Assembly (NCBI RefSeq): GCF_002994745.2
Contig: NC_037090.1
Span: 3,782,001-3,846,000, forward strand
Source of the DNA: Rosa chinensis
Taxonomy: Eukaryota > Streptophyta > Magnoliopsida > Rosales > Rosaceae
Direction of reading: 5' to 3'
Length of the DNA stretch: 64,000 nt
Below the pieces are notes generated by a model that worked only from the letters and a program-made list of their open reading frames with translations, did no database searches and was not told the DNA's origin. A program made the position numbers and the translations under genes. Positions 1 through 11,429 of this stretch are shown here, in pieces; positions within the stretch are counted from its first letter, which is position 1; every line of letters begins with the position of its first letter.

Positions 1-1335
1 GGGATTGAGGGTACACTTGTAATTGTGAAACAAATAAAGAAAAGTATTATTTACAAAAATAAAATAAAGAATATAAATATATACAATTGTATAAACAAAT
101 AAAGAATTAAAATAATAAAGTATTATTTACAAAAATAAAATAAAGAATAAATATATACAAGTAAACACAAATAAGGGGGGGATTAGGATTCTTAAAATTA
201 AAATTAAAATAAATAAAATAAAGAAAACGTAAAAACATATATACAAGGGTGGAACGCAAGGAACAAAGATCAAAATCAATTCCATGTAATCAAATTCGAT
301 TCAAATCCTATAATTGTTCTTCCAAGTCATGAGAGAGGAGTTGATCATGTGAAACATTCGAAAGCAAATGATTTCCCATATTTTACTTTTCAATGCTAAT
401 TAACCTAAGCGAAAGCACCTAGATTAATCCTATCAAACATGCAATCAAACCCTAGAAAGCTAGTCAATCATGTCATGTTTAACGCATTACACATAGAGAA
501 AGGCTATCAACTCAAGTGTACAACTTAGTATGAATAAGTTCACCTAATTGCAATCCTCTTCAATTGAATTCGATTTTTGTCCAAAACCTTTACTACTTTG
601 ATTCAAGTTTACACAAAACGAAAAGTCGATTTCATGTTCTTAAACCTAGCACCAATTACATGCAAATCCTATAAGTGTCGACCCAAATAAGATAAACATA
701 TAAAAGTTTTCTATCAAGCAAATTCAATCGAACAAACTCACATAAGCAACTTAGAATCACAATTATGGAATTCGAAAACTTTATTTAAACATAGAAGTTG
801 GGTTTAAACTTTACCCTAAACATTATTGTTAACTAGAAACAAGTTCATATGAATTCAAACAAGGAAAACAAAAGATCATTACAAGGAAAAAGAATGAATT
901 ACACCGTGAGGGGAGATGGAGATGGAAAGCTAGATGGTTGGATCTTGAATCTTGGAAGCAAGCCTTCAAGGTGGATGATGGAGGATATGATCTTCACGGC
1001 TCCTTCTTCTTCTTCCTCTCCTTGCTTGAAAACGCAGAACTTTGCAACTAGAGAATGGAGAAGGAAAATGGAAAGGAAATGGAGAGACAAAGAAGATGAA
1101 ATGGATGTAGGAATTTGTATAGGAAATGGTGACTAAGGAAAATGGAGAGGAAATGGTGAGACAAGGAGATGAAATGGATGAAGGAATATATTTTGAGAGT
1201 GAGAGGAGAAGTGTATTTATAGCCCAAAAAATGATGAATGGAGGGTGGAGATGAACATAAATGAAAGGCTAGATATGTTAGACAAATTTGTAAAAAATAT
1301 CTTCCCACTTGTTTATCACTTGTTCAACTTGAATT

Positions 1336-1526
1336 GATTTTCATCCTCAAGATTTTCCACTTGCTTGCAACTTTGATTTTCCTCCTCAAGATTTTCCACT
1401 TGGTTGCAACTTTGATTTTCCTCCTCAAGATTTTCCACTTGCTTGCAACTTTGATTTTCCTCTTCAAGATTTTCCACTTGGTTGCAACTTTGATTTTCCT
1501 CCTCAAGATTTTCCACTTGCTTGGAG
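1336..1526. repeat. 39-bp tandem repeat (VNTR) with a 78-bp higher-order period
   Basis: About 4.9 units of 39 bp, built on CTCAAGATTTTCCACTTG followed by an alternating GCTTGCAAC or GGTTGCAAC segment, so adjacent units differ and alternate units match. Because 39 is divisible by three, the minus strand reads through as a 13-residue repeat beginning QVENLEEENQ, inside an 89-codon ORF. I treat this as a satellite-like repeat rather than a gene. Confidence 0.85.
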
Positions 1527-1544
1527 GTCCTAAAAATAGAAACT

Positions 1545-1735
1545 AATAAGAAAAATAGAAACTTTCCTAAAATGAAAAATGGCAACTTTCCTAAACTGAA
1601 AATGGAAACTTACTAAAAATGATAAATAGAAACTACAAAAATATAAACTTTCTACAAATAGGAACTTTCCCAATCAAAGAATGGAAACTTTCCTAAACAG
1701 GGTTTTAATAAGGAAATAACGTAAGAAATGTAGGG
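1545..1735. repeat. Degenerate GGAAACTTTCCTAAA-type repeats
   Basis: Several imperfect copies of a roughly 20-bp word of the form GGAAACTTTCCTAAA, separated by A-rich spacers, directly follow the VNTR. Spacing is irregular, so this is a decayed array rather than a clean satellite. No coding content is seen. Confidence 0.5.
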
Positions 1736-2414
1736 AAATGCAGTTAAAACGTCGCATTAAAATGCTCCTATCACACGTTAATGAGTCTGTACTTTTGGCT
1801 TGATCGTCTCAAACCAGGATATATCTTTATGACTGTATGTCCATTGGTTTATTGGTTGGTCAAAGTACTTTCCAGTTTCCACAAAGACTACCCATTGGAA
1901 AGGAACAAGACTCTGATCTGGAAACGTAAGATTACAATTAAGTCAGGATACCATCAACCGTTTCCAAATGATTATCGAGTACAAACAGGCTGAGAGATAC
2001 TCTTTTGGCGATAGGAAAACCTCAACAAGAGGGCTTCAAATCTTCTGTCCGCATTTCTCTATCCCCTTCCCTGTCTCCCTATAAAATTTTGACACTTGGT
2101 TTTTTTTTCCTTCAGTTTTCTCTGTGGTGATCTCCTCCGGCGGCGACCCGGTGCCGACACGGGCCTCTGGCCTCACCGGTGCGTGGTGGTTGCTACCGGA
2201 TGGGTGGTTGAGGGTCTTGTCTTGGTGGAGAAGAAGCAATTGTGATCGATGGCCATCTGTTTTGAGGGGCGTCGGCGGAACGTGGAGTTTTCTGTGCTGG
2301 CTAAGAGGATTGATCTGCCGATGTACTGCTATGGGACTGTTTTGTGGGTGTGTTGGCCAGCAAACCATGGCTGTGCAGAAGGGATTCCGGTGGGGCTTCG
2401 ACGGTGAAGGGATG

Positions 2415-2755
2415 TATTAGAATATTGGAATATATCACATGTTGTCTACTTTGCTTTGTCCACCTTCTGAACAAAGCTGCTGCTGCTACTGTTATACCAC
2501 ATGTTGTCTAGCCACTTTGCTGCTGCTGTCCACGTTCCAGTACCACATGTTGTCTACTTTGCTACTTTGTATGTTGTTGTCCACGTTCCGTACACAGCTG
2601 TTATATCAACTTGCTGACTACCTTGCTATCCTCGATGTACATAGCTTGCTGCAATCTGCTTTCATCTTCTATTTATAGTTTTAGCTTGTAATAGGTTCAT
2701 ATGATGAATATATATCAGAATACAATCCACAAAGATTTGTCCTTCATTTTCTTCA
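2415..2755 (+). repeat. Copia-1 5' LTR
   Basis: The LTR holds three internal copies of a CACATGTTGTCTA-based word (at about 2433, 2490 and 2545) with CCACGTTCC spacers, an internal repetition common in copia U3 regions. It ends TCTTCA immediately before the PBS at 2756. Confidence 0.9.
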
Positions 2756-2828
2756 TGGTATCAAAGCAGGAATTCAAAGCCTGATTCTGTAATTGTTCTA
2801 GTGTAGTTCCCAAGCTTGTCAGCTTATT

Positions 2829-5800
2829 ATGGCTGGGAAATCTGGTTCAAAAAATGAGGATTCTCTTCTAACCTCAATTTCTTCCGATGTTGAGTTTAAT
2901 CCGAACCAACGTCTTAGCTCTGTTTTGTTGAATGAATTCAACTATCTTTCTTGGGCTAGAGCTGTTACACTTGCTCTTGGAGGAAGGTCCAAGCTTGGTT
3001 ATATCAATGGAGTTATACAGATGCCAGAAGCTAAGTCCCCTACATATGATTCTTGGCTTTGCAATGATCAACTTGTTATGTCTTGGTTACTCAATTCCAT
3101 GGAGAGCAGAATAAGGGAGATTTTTAGTTTTTCTGAGTCTTCTATGCATCTCTGGAAATATGTTAAAGAGATGTATGGAAATCAGAATAATGCTGCTCGA
3201 GTGTTTCAACTCAAGCGAGATATTGCTGATCTACAACAAGAGGGTAAATCCTTTGTTCAACACCTTGGTAGCCTTACAAGTATGTGGAATGAGCTAGATG
3301 TTTACAGACCTCATACCACAGAGGCGAGTGTTTTGTTAAAGAGAGCAGATGAGGACAAGATTTTTCAACTCCTTGCAAGTTTAAACTCAGATTATGAAGA
3401 TTTGAGAAGCCACATTCTCATGAATTCTGAGCTTCCATCTTTCAACACCGTATGTGCTACGATTCAAAGGGAAGAAGTTCGAAAAAAGGTGATGAATATG
3501 GAGAACAAGTCTAGTCTGTCTGAAACTAGAGCCTATGTTTCAAATCATAGGCAAGTTGAAGAGAGAACATACAAAGGCAAGAGAACTGATTTGAAGTGCA
3601 CTTACTGTGAAGGTGTTGGGCATGTCAAGGACAGATGTTGGATTCTCCATCCTGAGCAGAAGCCAAAGTTTTCAAAAGAAGGCAAAATTCTTCAAAAAGG
3701 CTGGAGTACTCCATCACACAGAGCAAAACTTGCTGATGCTTCTTATACTAGGAGTATGATGAATTTCACCTCCAATCCCACTGCGCTTATTAATGAATTT
3801 GCTACCTATCTCAACATGAGGCAGATGCATGGTGGAAAAGAAGAACCAGCTATAACTGGGAGTGAAAACCACACTGCACTCCTTGGAAAGTTTGCTGGCT
3901 TTCTTGCAGAAACTGATTGTGTCTCACATGAGGAAGCTTCAGGTATTCTAAAATCCTTCTCAACTGCTCTAAATGTTTGTGCTATGGATGATTATTGGAT
4001 TATAGACTCAGGAGCTACGGATCACATGACAAATAAACTAAAAAATTTGCATGACTTTGAAAAATTGTCCACTCCTTCTAAAGTATCAGTAGCAAATGGC
4101 AAAGGTGTTTCTGTTTTGGGAAAAGGAAAAATAAAATTACTTTCTAGTCTAATTGAGTCGATTGCTCTTTATGTTCCTTCCTTTCCTTTTCAACTTCTGT
4201 CTGTTGGAAGAATTATACATACCTTAAAATGTCTTGTTATTTTCTCTCCTTACAAGGTTGTATTTCAGGATCTCATCACCAAGGAGACGATTGGTGAAGG
4301 TTTCTTCTTGAATGGACTTTACTATTTGTCAAAAAACCCTAGTACCTCTAAGGTTTTTCAGACTAGTTCAAGTTTAGCTCAAGATCATCATCTTTGGCAT
4401 CAACGTTTGGCTCACCCCATCTGAGAAAGTGTTGTCTTTTTTGTTTCCTAATATGTGCAAGGCAGCTAATCAATGTGATATTTGTCATTTATCAAAATCC
4501 TCTAGATTACCATTTACTTCTTCTTTGTCTAGAGCTAATAAACCTTTTGAAATCGTGCATTCAGACATTTGGGGCCCAGTTCTTGAGTCCTATGATGGTT
4601 TTAGGTATTTTGTAACCTTTGTAGATGATTTTACAAGGATTACTTGGTTGTCTCTTTTGAAATTAAAAAGTGAAGTTGTGGATGTTTTTAAAGATTTTCA
4701 TAAACTTGTCATCACTCAATTTTCATCATCCATTCATATTTTACGATCCGATAATGGTTCTGAGTATATGTCCAATAACATGTCACAATACTTGAGCATA
4801 GAAGGCATTGTTCATCAAACCAGTTGTGTCGGTACTCCTCAACAGAATGGGATTGCCGAGAGAAAAAATAGAGACCTTCTTGAAAATACCAGAGCCCTTA
4901 TGTTTCAAATGAATGTTCCAAAAAAATTTTGGTCTCAAGGTGTTCTCACTGCCACATATCTCATCAACAGATTACCTAGCAGAGTGCTTGGTTTTAAATC
5001 TCCTCTTGAAGTGTTGAAAGGAAGAAAGATTGATCTGTCTCACTTGAAAGTCTTTGGCTGCACATGCTTTGTTCATATTCAAGCTCATCAACGTGATAAA
5101 CTTGATCCTAGAGCTGATAAATGTGTTTTCCTAGGATATTCATCTACTCAAAAGGGGTATAAATGCTACAATTATGCTACTAAGAAACTCATTGTCTCCA
5201 GGGATGTGAGATTTGATGAAGTTACTCCTTATTTCACAAGAAAATCATGTGATACTGGTCAGGGGGAGTATTTATCGGATCTGTTTCCAAGCCCTAATCT
5301 TCCTATTGTTGAGGATTGCAATCCGTCTATCAATCCTGCTATTCCAGTTCAAGAAGTTCCAGCTGTCCTTTCTGATCCAGAGATTGATATGCAATCTGTT
5401 GATGAGCCCACTTCTCCATCTGCAATTGTTCTTCGTAGAAACCCTCCACGAGAACGAGGTCCTCCATCAAAGCTCAATGACTATGTAACCTACAATGCAA
5501 GGTATCCGATGACACACTTCATCTCTTATAATAAATTTTCATCTGCTCATTCTGCATTTCTGAGTGCCCTTGATAATACTCATGAACCTCAAAGTTTTGA
5601 GGCAGCCAATCATCTTGTTGAATGGAAGCAGGCTATGTCAGATGATCTTCAAGCTCTCAATGATAATAATACTTGGAGTATTGTTCGACTTCCTAAAGGG
5701 AAGAAAGCTGTAGGTTGTAGATGGATTTATAAGACCAAGTTTCACTCTGATGGCACGGTGGAGAGACATAAAGCTCGTTTAGTGGCTCGTGGTTTTACTC

Positions 5801-7118
5801 AAACATATGGGGTAGATTACAAGGAAACCTTTGCTCCTGTTGCTAAAATGAACACAGTAAGAGTTTTGTTATCAGTTGCAACTAATCATGCATGGCCTCT
5901 CTACCAAATGGATGTAAAAAATGCTTTCTTACATGGTGATCTTGAAGAGGAAGTCTATATGAGGTTACCTCCCGGTCATTCTCAATCTCATGATCCTGAT
6001 ATAGTGTGCAAGCTTCACAAAGCCATCTATGGCTTAAAACAATCTCCACGTGCATGGTATGCCAAACTTAGTTCAGTACTTGAAGAAGTCGGTTTTCACA
6101 GAAGCAATGCAGATTCTTCATTGTTCATTCGCATTGGCCCAACCAGTAAACTTCTGGTGCTTATCTATGTTGATGATTTAATCGTAACAGGTGACAATGC
6201 TGAAGAGATTGAGTTGCTCAAACAATCGCTTCGAAAAAGGTTTGCTATCAAAGATTTGGGGATTCTTAAATATTTTCTTGGTATCGAAATGGCTACTTCT
6301 CATAAAGGCCTCTTTCTTAACCAAAGAAAGTATGTTCTTGATTTGCTGCAAGATGCAGATATGAAGGATTGCAAACCAGCCCGCACTCCTCTTGACAGTA
6401 AGCTGCAACTTGATGCATCAAGTGAGTCTCTCTGTAATCTAGCTTCCTATCAAAGATTAGTTGGTAAGCTTATTTATCTCACGATTACTCGACCTGACAT
6501 TGCTTACGCTGTAAGCATTGTCAGCCAATTCATGCATGCTCCAACTTTGGCTCATCTTCACATTGTAAAGCGAATCCTTCGCTATCTCAAAGGTTCCATT
6601 GGTAGAGGAATTTTGATGAAAAACAATGGAAACACTCACATTATGGGATATACTGATGCTGATTGGGCAGGCAACTCCCTTGATCGTAAATCCACTACTG
6701 GCTTCTGCACATTTGTTGGTGGTAACCTAGTTACTTGGAAGAGCAAGAAGCAAACTGTTGTTGCTCGTTCCAGTGCAGAGGCTGAATATCGAGCTATGGC
6801 CTACACTGCTTGTGAGCTTATTTGGCTAAAAGGTCTCCTCTCTGATTGGGGTTCCCTAGTAGTCAACCAATGTCCCTTTTCTGTGACAATCAAGCTGCAA
6901 TGCACATTGCATCTAATCCAGTCTTTCATGAAAGAACCAAGCACATCGAGGTTGATTGTCATTATATTCGAGCTCAAGTTCAATCCAAAATTATTGATAC
7001 TCATTATACTCGAAGTCATGATCAGTTAGCTGATATTTTCACCAAATCTCTCTCCACTGCTCAGTTCCATCGAATTCTTGGCAAGCTTGGCTCAATGAAC
7101 CTCCTTGATCCAGCTTGA
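2829..7118 (+). pseudogene. Copia-1 gag-pol polyprotein, broken by two frameshifts
   Basis: A Ty1/copia polyprotein in the usual order. A UBN2-type gag domain is followed by a zinc knuckle CTYCEGVGHVKDRC and a protease with DSGATDHM. The GAG-pre-integrase segment (HLWHQRLAHP) is cut by a stop at 4422-4424 caused by a one-base frame change. The frame reopens at 4429 with integrase (DNGSEY, TPQQNGIAERK), reverse transcriptase (DVKNAFLHGD, YVDDLIVTG) and RNase H (DADWAGN). A second frame change near 6846-6880 moves the RNase H tail ([13 protein letters not shown]) into another frame, which ends at 7118. The damage is slight, consistent with 1.5% LTR divergence, and the copy is probably inactive. 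Confidence 0.92.
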
Positions 7119-7125
7119 GGGGGAG

Positions 7126-7454
7126 TATTAGAATATTGGAATATATCACATGTTGTCTACTTTGCTTTGTCCACCTTCTGAACAAAGCTGCTGCTGCTAC
7201 TGTTATACCACATGTTGTCTAGCCACTTTGATGCTGCTGTCCACGTTCCAGTACCACATGTTGTCTACTTTGCTACTTTGTATGTTGCTATCCACGTTCC
7301 GTACACAGCTGTTATACCAACTTGCTGACTACCTTGCTGTCCTCGATGTACATAGCTTGCTGCAATCTGCTTTCATCTTCTATTTATAGTTTTAGCTTGT
7401 AATAGGTTCATATGATGAATATATATCAGAATACAATCCACAAAGATTTGTCCT
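7126..7454 (+). repeat. Copia-1 3' LTR, left part
   Basis: The first 329 bp of the 3' LTR, matching 2415-2743 apart from five substitutions. The last 12 bp lie at 18510-18521 on the far side of CACTA-1. The interruption falls within TTTGTCCTTCATTTTC of the LTR, with CCT repeated on both sides of the insertion. Confidence 0.9.
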
Positions 7455-8290
7455 CACTACTACACAAAGTGAATCAGACAACAGTCAAAAGCCTGTTGTC
7501 TGAATGAAATTGGAGATGTTGTAAACTGGCATGACGTCTGATCTCCCCCATCAGACAACATTCTTTTTTAATTGTCTGTCTGGTCATTCACACAACATGT
7601 TTACCTAAATATATGTTGTCTAAGTTTACCAAATTTTGATTCATGGCAGTAGTCTGTTGTCGGGTATGAAATCAGACAACAGCTTATTGGTTTGGTGTTG
7701 AGTGAAATTCATCAAGCACAACAATCTTTCCAAGGCTGTGTTGTCTGTTAAAAATCTCCAACGTCAATAATGTAAGAAATATGATGTGTGAAGTAAAACT
7801 CAAACAAGCATTTTTGATTACCTGATGTTGTGTCAAGTGCTGTTCAAATATCAACTTGTTCGAAGATGGTGTTGTCTTGCATGAACCGAAGACCACACTT
7901 CTAGTTTCCTTATGTCGTCTAAATTTCATTTAAGATAACAGTTATCTGGATTTCAGTGTTGTCTGAAATGCAATTCATATGACAATATTTCGGATCCATG
8001 TGTTGTCTTGGATAAATTTCAAATCACACATTGTTTTTTCTTGTCGTCTGAATTTAACGTTATATAACATTTTTGAGGATGTTAATGTTGTCTTAATATT
8101 ATTTAAGATAACATTGACTTTGATACATTTGTTGCCTTGAATGAATCTCATACCACACTTATTTTTCCTTCTTGTTGTCCAAATAGCTTTAATATGACAA
8201 GTTGCTAGATAAAAGTGTTGTCTGAATTTTCCTCAGACAATATGTGTAATGCCTTTTTGAACTTTTGTGTTGTGTGATAGTTTGCACTAC
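7455..8290. repeat. CACTA-1 left subterminal repeat array
   Basis: More than a dozen copies of TGTTGTCT or its complement AGACAACA occur here in both orientations, with TGTCGTCT variants. In characterised En/Spm elements such arrays are transposase-binding sites, and that role is inferred here. The same words recur at 18300-18506. Confidence 0.85.
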
Positions 8291-8508
8291 AACAGCAGTT
8301 ACTAATCCAATAAATGGTGTTGGAATTGAATCTGCACAATTGATATGGTAATAGGCAGAAATGAAATTCGAAGTTCCAATGTCATTTGCTACATTAATTC
8401 TCATACATCATTCTCACAAATGTTACATTATCAATTCAAAGTACTAGCACCAACTCATGTCCAACTAAATCTAAAGAACAAATTAAGTCTCAACTGAACC
8501 AAAAAAAG

Positions 8509-8509
<1 letters not shown>

Positions 8510-8555
<46 letters not shown>
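8510..8555. repeat. (TA)n microsatellite
   Basis: About 22 uninterrupted TA dinucleotides inside CACTA-1. Confidence 0.95.
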
Positions 8556-8559
<4 letters not shown>

Positions 8560-9000
8560 AGCACAATGCTTACATATATGTGTTGACCATAAATTTTTCC
8601 CACTCCCACATCCATATCTTCCTGGGATATGTTGCCTTCCTCTTCTCTCCCACTAAAACAAAATGGTTTGCACTTAATAGTGGACAAAATTGCAGAAAAG
8701 AATCTATAGTTGTCATTGTACATTATGTATTCTGGACAACCTTGACAAAAATTTGTAATTTGAGCATTACATATATGCCATTACAACCAAAATTTCAATA
8801 AGCATAATCCAAGCAACCAACAGCAACCAAAATTAGATATATGACATTCACCAAAATACATGCAAAACAATAGCAACCAAAGTTTCAAGCAACCATGTCA
8901 TCAAAAAAAAAAGTTTCAAGCAACCAAAATTTCAAGCATTTTGGACTTTCCTGGCATAATCCAGCGCTATGGTCAGAATAAACACAATCCATTCAATTAG
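8560..9000. other. CACTA-1 interior without recognised gene
   Basis: Low-complexity sequence. Around 8810-8940 the word AGCAACCAAAATT recurs four to five times. I see no exon-like piece here. Confidence 0.4.
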
Positions 9001-9735
9001 TTGTTGCCAGAGCAGCTTCAGCAAGCGCATAACAAGCTAGCTGAAATCAGAAACAGAAAGTATTTGTAGTTAAGCACTGTTCTGGGATCAATGTACTTTT
9101 CCAAATACAAATGTGTAGGCCATATATACCTGGACATCTCCATGTTGTCGAAGCTGATTCGTTACAAAAGAAACTGCATCTGAACTGAAATTGACAGCAA
9201 CAAAAATTTAAGGTGACTAGTCTTCTTGTGAATAGATTGAAGAGATAATATGACAATTGGCTGACATTTTTACTAAGCAATCAAGAGTGTCACGTTACCT
9301 GTTTATGTAATCCCATAAACCATCAGATGCTAACACTAGAAATTCTGAGTCTGCCCCTAGACTTGCTTGATAAACGTCTGGAGATGCAGTAACAAGGTTT
9401 CCACTGAATTGAACACTGGAAAAACAGAAAAGGAGCAGTTTTATAATCGAGATTTTACGATATACTAAAGTAAAAATAAAGAACAGTCTTCTTGGTGCTA
9501 CTTTGCTCCGTGACTAGAGTACACTAGAGTTTAAACCATGTGTCCATGATATGCTTAGTAGTGATGAACTGACCAAAGAATCTTGAATTACAAGAGAAGA
9601 AGGCCAGCAAGAGAAAAATTGATGCAGGTAGTAGTCATAAGATATACAAGATTACCTACCGAGAAACAAATTTCTCCGTCCATCTTCCTTCTTCAACTCC
9701 TTTCTTCAGCATCAATCCTTTCCATTTATCAAAAC
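9001..9735 (-). pseudogene. Captured fragment of a TAP38/PPH1-like PP2C phosphatase gene
   Basis: On the minus strand four exon-like blocks read as the C-terminal part of a plant PP2C. About 9660-9735 gives KKGVEEGRWTEKFVSR. About 9301-9415 gives GNLVTASPDVYQ and LVLASDGLWDYI. About 9131-9183 gives SDAVSFVTNQLRQHGDVQ. About 9001-9041 gives LACYALAEAAL followed by a stop. The blocks end at GT-like donors and are separated by intron-like spacers, so genomic DNA rather than cDNA was captured. The ASDGLWDY motif is the PP2C metal-binding region, and the whole pattern fits thylakoid-associated phosphatase TAP38/PPH1, which dephosphorylates LHCII. The N-terminal half is absent, so no working enzyme is expected. 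It lies within CACTA-1. Confidence 0.75.
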
Positions 9736-9739
9736 CGTC

Positions 9740-11110
9740 AGTATTGTGCATAACTTGATTATCCATATATCAAAGCTTACATGAAAAACTAACAAATGCA
9801 TCCCTCAGTATGATCAGAAAATGCAATCTGCAGAGCAGGACATACCACAATTATTCCATACTATACATGTAAGCTAGGACTTAACAAATGAGCTATATAG
9901 AGTATTCTATCATTAACTAGACGAGTCTTGATTGTTCAAGAAAAAAAATTATCCAGTATATTGTTGTAAGGTTGGAACACTGAAATAAGATTAGCATGTA
10001 TAAGTTTCCTTCATACTTAGAGATAAGATCAGCATGTATAAGTTATCCTAAACTCTTACCAAGGTTTTATTTTTGATCTAAAGCAATGCAGAAAGGGAGA
10101 GAATAAGCAAATACCTCTACTTTGGTATATGAATTAATTTTCTGTCATGTTACTAAACAAATACCTATTTGAGTATTAATACATTTGTTTCTTTCTGTTT
10201 TTTCGATAGAAGACCAAGTGTTCAATCCTCTGCCTGAGAACTAGATACAAGACACAGCAAAAGCGAATACCATTTTCATACAAGACTCAACATGATGACT
10301 GCATGTTCAATTAGAAGATAGAGAAATGTTTTTCATCGTTATATTTTTTTTTTGAGGAGTGAAAGAGACTTATGCTAAATAAAATGAAAAAAAAAAGAGT
10401 ACCTAATATAAAATCAGCAGCAAGGAGTCCACAAAGAAAATAAGTTGAAAAAAGAAAAGAAAAGCATGAGACTGAGTAGGAGCAACAAAAACTAAATAAA
10501 TAAATAAGTAAACAGAGCAGTAAGATTAACAAACACCTAGGTAACAGATCCTTCCAATCCAACAAAATAGTTGAAAGTATTACACCCCTGAAAGAATATG
10601 AAACAGGTGGCAAGCCCATGATCCTTCAACCAATTCAAAACAAAGGCATGTACTTCCCTCATATTTAAGTATTGTCAGAAGGTGAGCTAGCTGGAAAAGA
10701 CACAAAGTAAGCTAATAACAATCTAAACCAAAGTAGTCATCATAACCTAAAAAGGGTTCACAAAGCTTGAACATTGAATCTTAAACCAAAAAGAAAAGGG
10801 GATTCATGCATTCAATCCCAACAGCAGCCACACCAATGTAGAAACGTGTACAGCCCCAAAGCTCACCTTGCAAGCTATTATTAAAAAATTGAATAAGAAT
10901 ACATTAATATAAGGAGCTAGATTGAGTATAAAATGCATGTCTTCCGATTTTTGTGGTCACCACTTTTGGCTGCCATCCAACAGTGTTTTAGCTTCTTTTT
11001 GGATTATTTAGTTCTTCTAAATTTAGGTCCTTTTGCATTATAGGTTGTAATAATCAAGCTATCAAGAGCATATATATATAATAGATATATATATAATAGT
11101 AATTTAAATC
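9740..11110. other. CACTA-1 interior, no gene recognised
   Basis: AT-rich sequence with short ORFs only, the longest a hydrophobic minus-strand frame at 10311-10619 without family resemblance. It could be intronic sequence that came along with the captured genes. Confidence 0.4.
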
Positions 11111-11111
11111 A

Positions 11112-11420
11112 CTAGGAGTGTGCCATACCATTTTGTCCTGAGACTACAAAACTATCGACATATTCATGAACAGTAAGCCAAAAGGAAAGGATCAGCCAAC
11201 CAACAGCAAGCCCACCAATGATATCAACAGGACTGTGTATAAAGTGTGAGAAGATGAAAAGTACACACCTCGACAAGCAAACTGTGTATATAGTGTGAGA
11301 AGATGGCAATCCATATTCCAATGCATTATCCTCCTTATCTCTTGTAGCTGTTATTCTCCTAATAGGAGGGCAACTCGGGGTCTAGGAGCTGATACCACAT
11401 TCTAGCAAGACACAAGAGCC
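11112..11420 (-). pseudogene. Captured fragment of an LPP-delta (sphingosine-1-phosphate phosphatase-like) gene
   Basis: On the minus strand the fragment reads, from 11420 downward: VVSAPRP, a one-base frame slip, IRRITATRDKEDNALEYG, GLPSSHTIYTVCL, then HSPVDIIGGLAVGW and FWLTVHEYVDSFVVSGQN. This is the PAP2 phosphatase signature order (SAPRPSCPP, GLPSSHT, the catalytic His near HSPVDIIGG) of plant LPP-delta, an ER lipid phosphatase acting on long-chain-base phosphates. The part between the second and third motifs is deleted. The junction shows a duplicated word, CTTCTCACACT followed by ATATACACAG or TTATACACAG. It is a dead fragment inside CACTA-1, in the same orientation as the PP2C piece. 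Confidence 0.75.
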
Positions 11421-11429
11421 AAAAACAAG

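Larger units (their letters stand above)
1..1780. other. Unassigned AT-rich sequence without a supported gene
   Basis: The first 250 bases are dominated by imperfect repeats of the word AATAAAGAATA and short relatives. The next 1 kb is mixed low-complexity plant sequence, and short ORFs on both strands (for example 849-1136 plus and 1048-1308 minus) have no recognisable domain. The style resembles decayed LTR-retrotransposon sequence, but I see no LTR ends, PBS or polyprotein motifs. Two local repeat arrays inside it are listed separately. This stretch lies outside the duplicated copine segment, whose homology begins near 1840. Confidence 0.5.

Noticed and set aside
849..1308. Overlapping ORFs of 95 and 86 codons on opposite strands
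   Set aside because: No domain, low-complexity composition and no splice or regulatory context. Chance frames in repeat-rich DNA.
9001..11420. Functional PP2C and lipid phosphatase genes
   Set aside because: Both are incomplete, carry stops or frame slips, and sit inside CACTA termini. Captured fragments explain them better.
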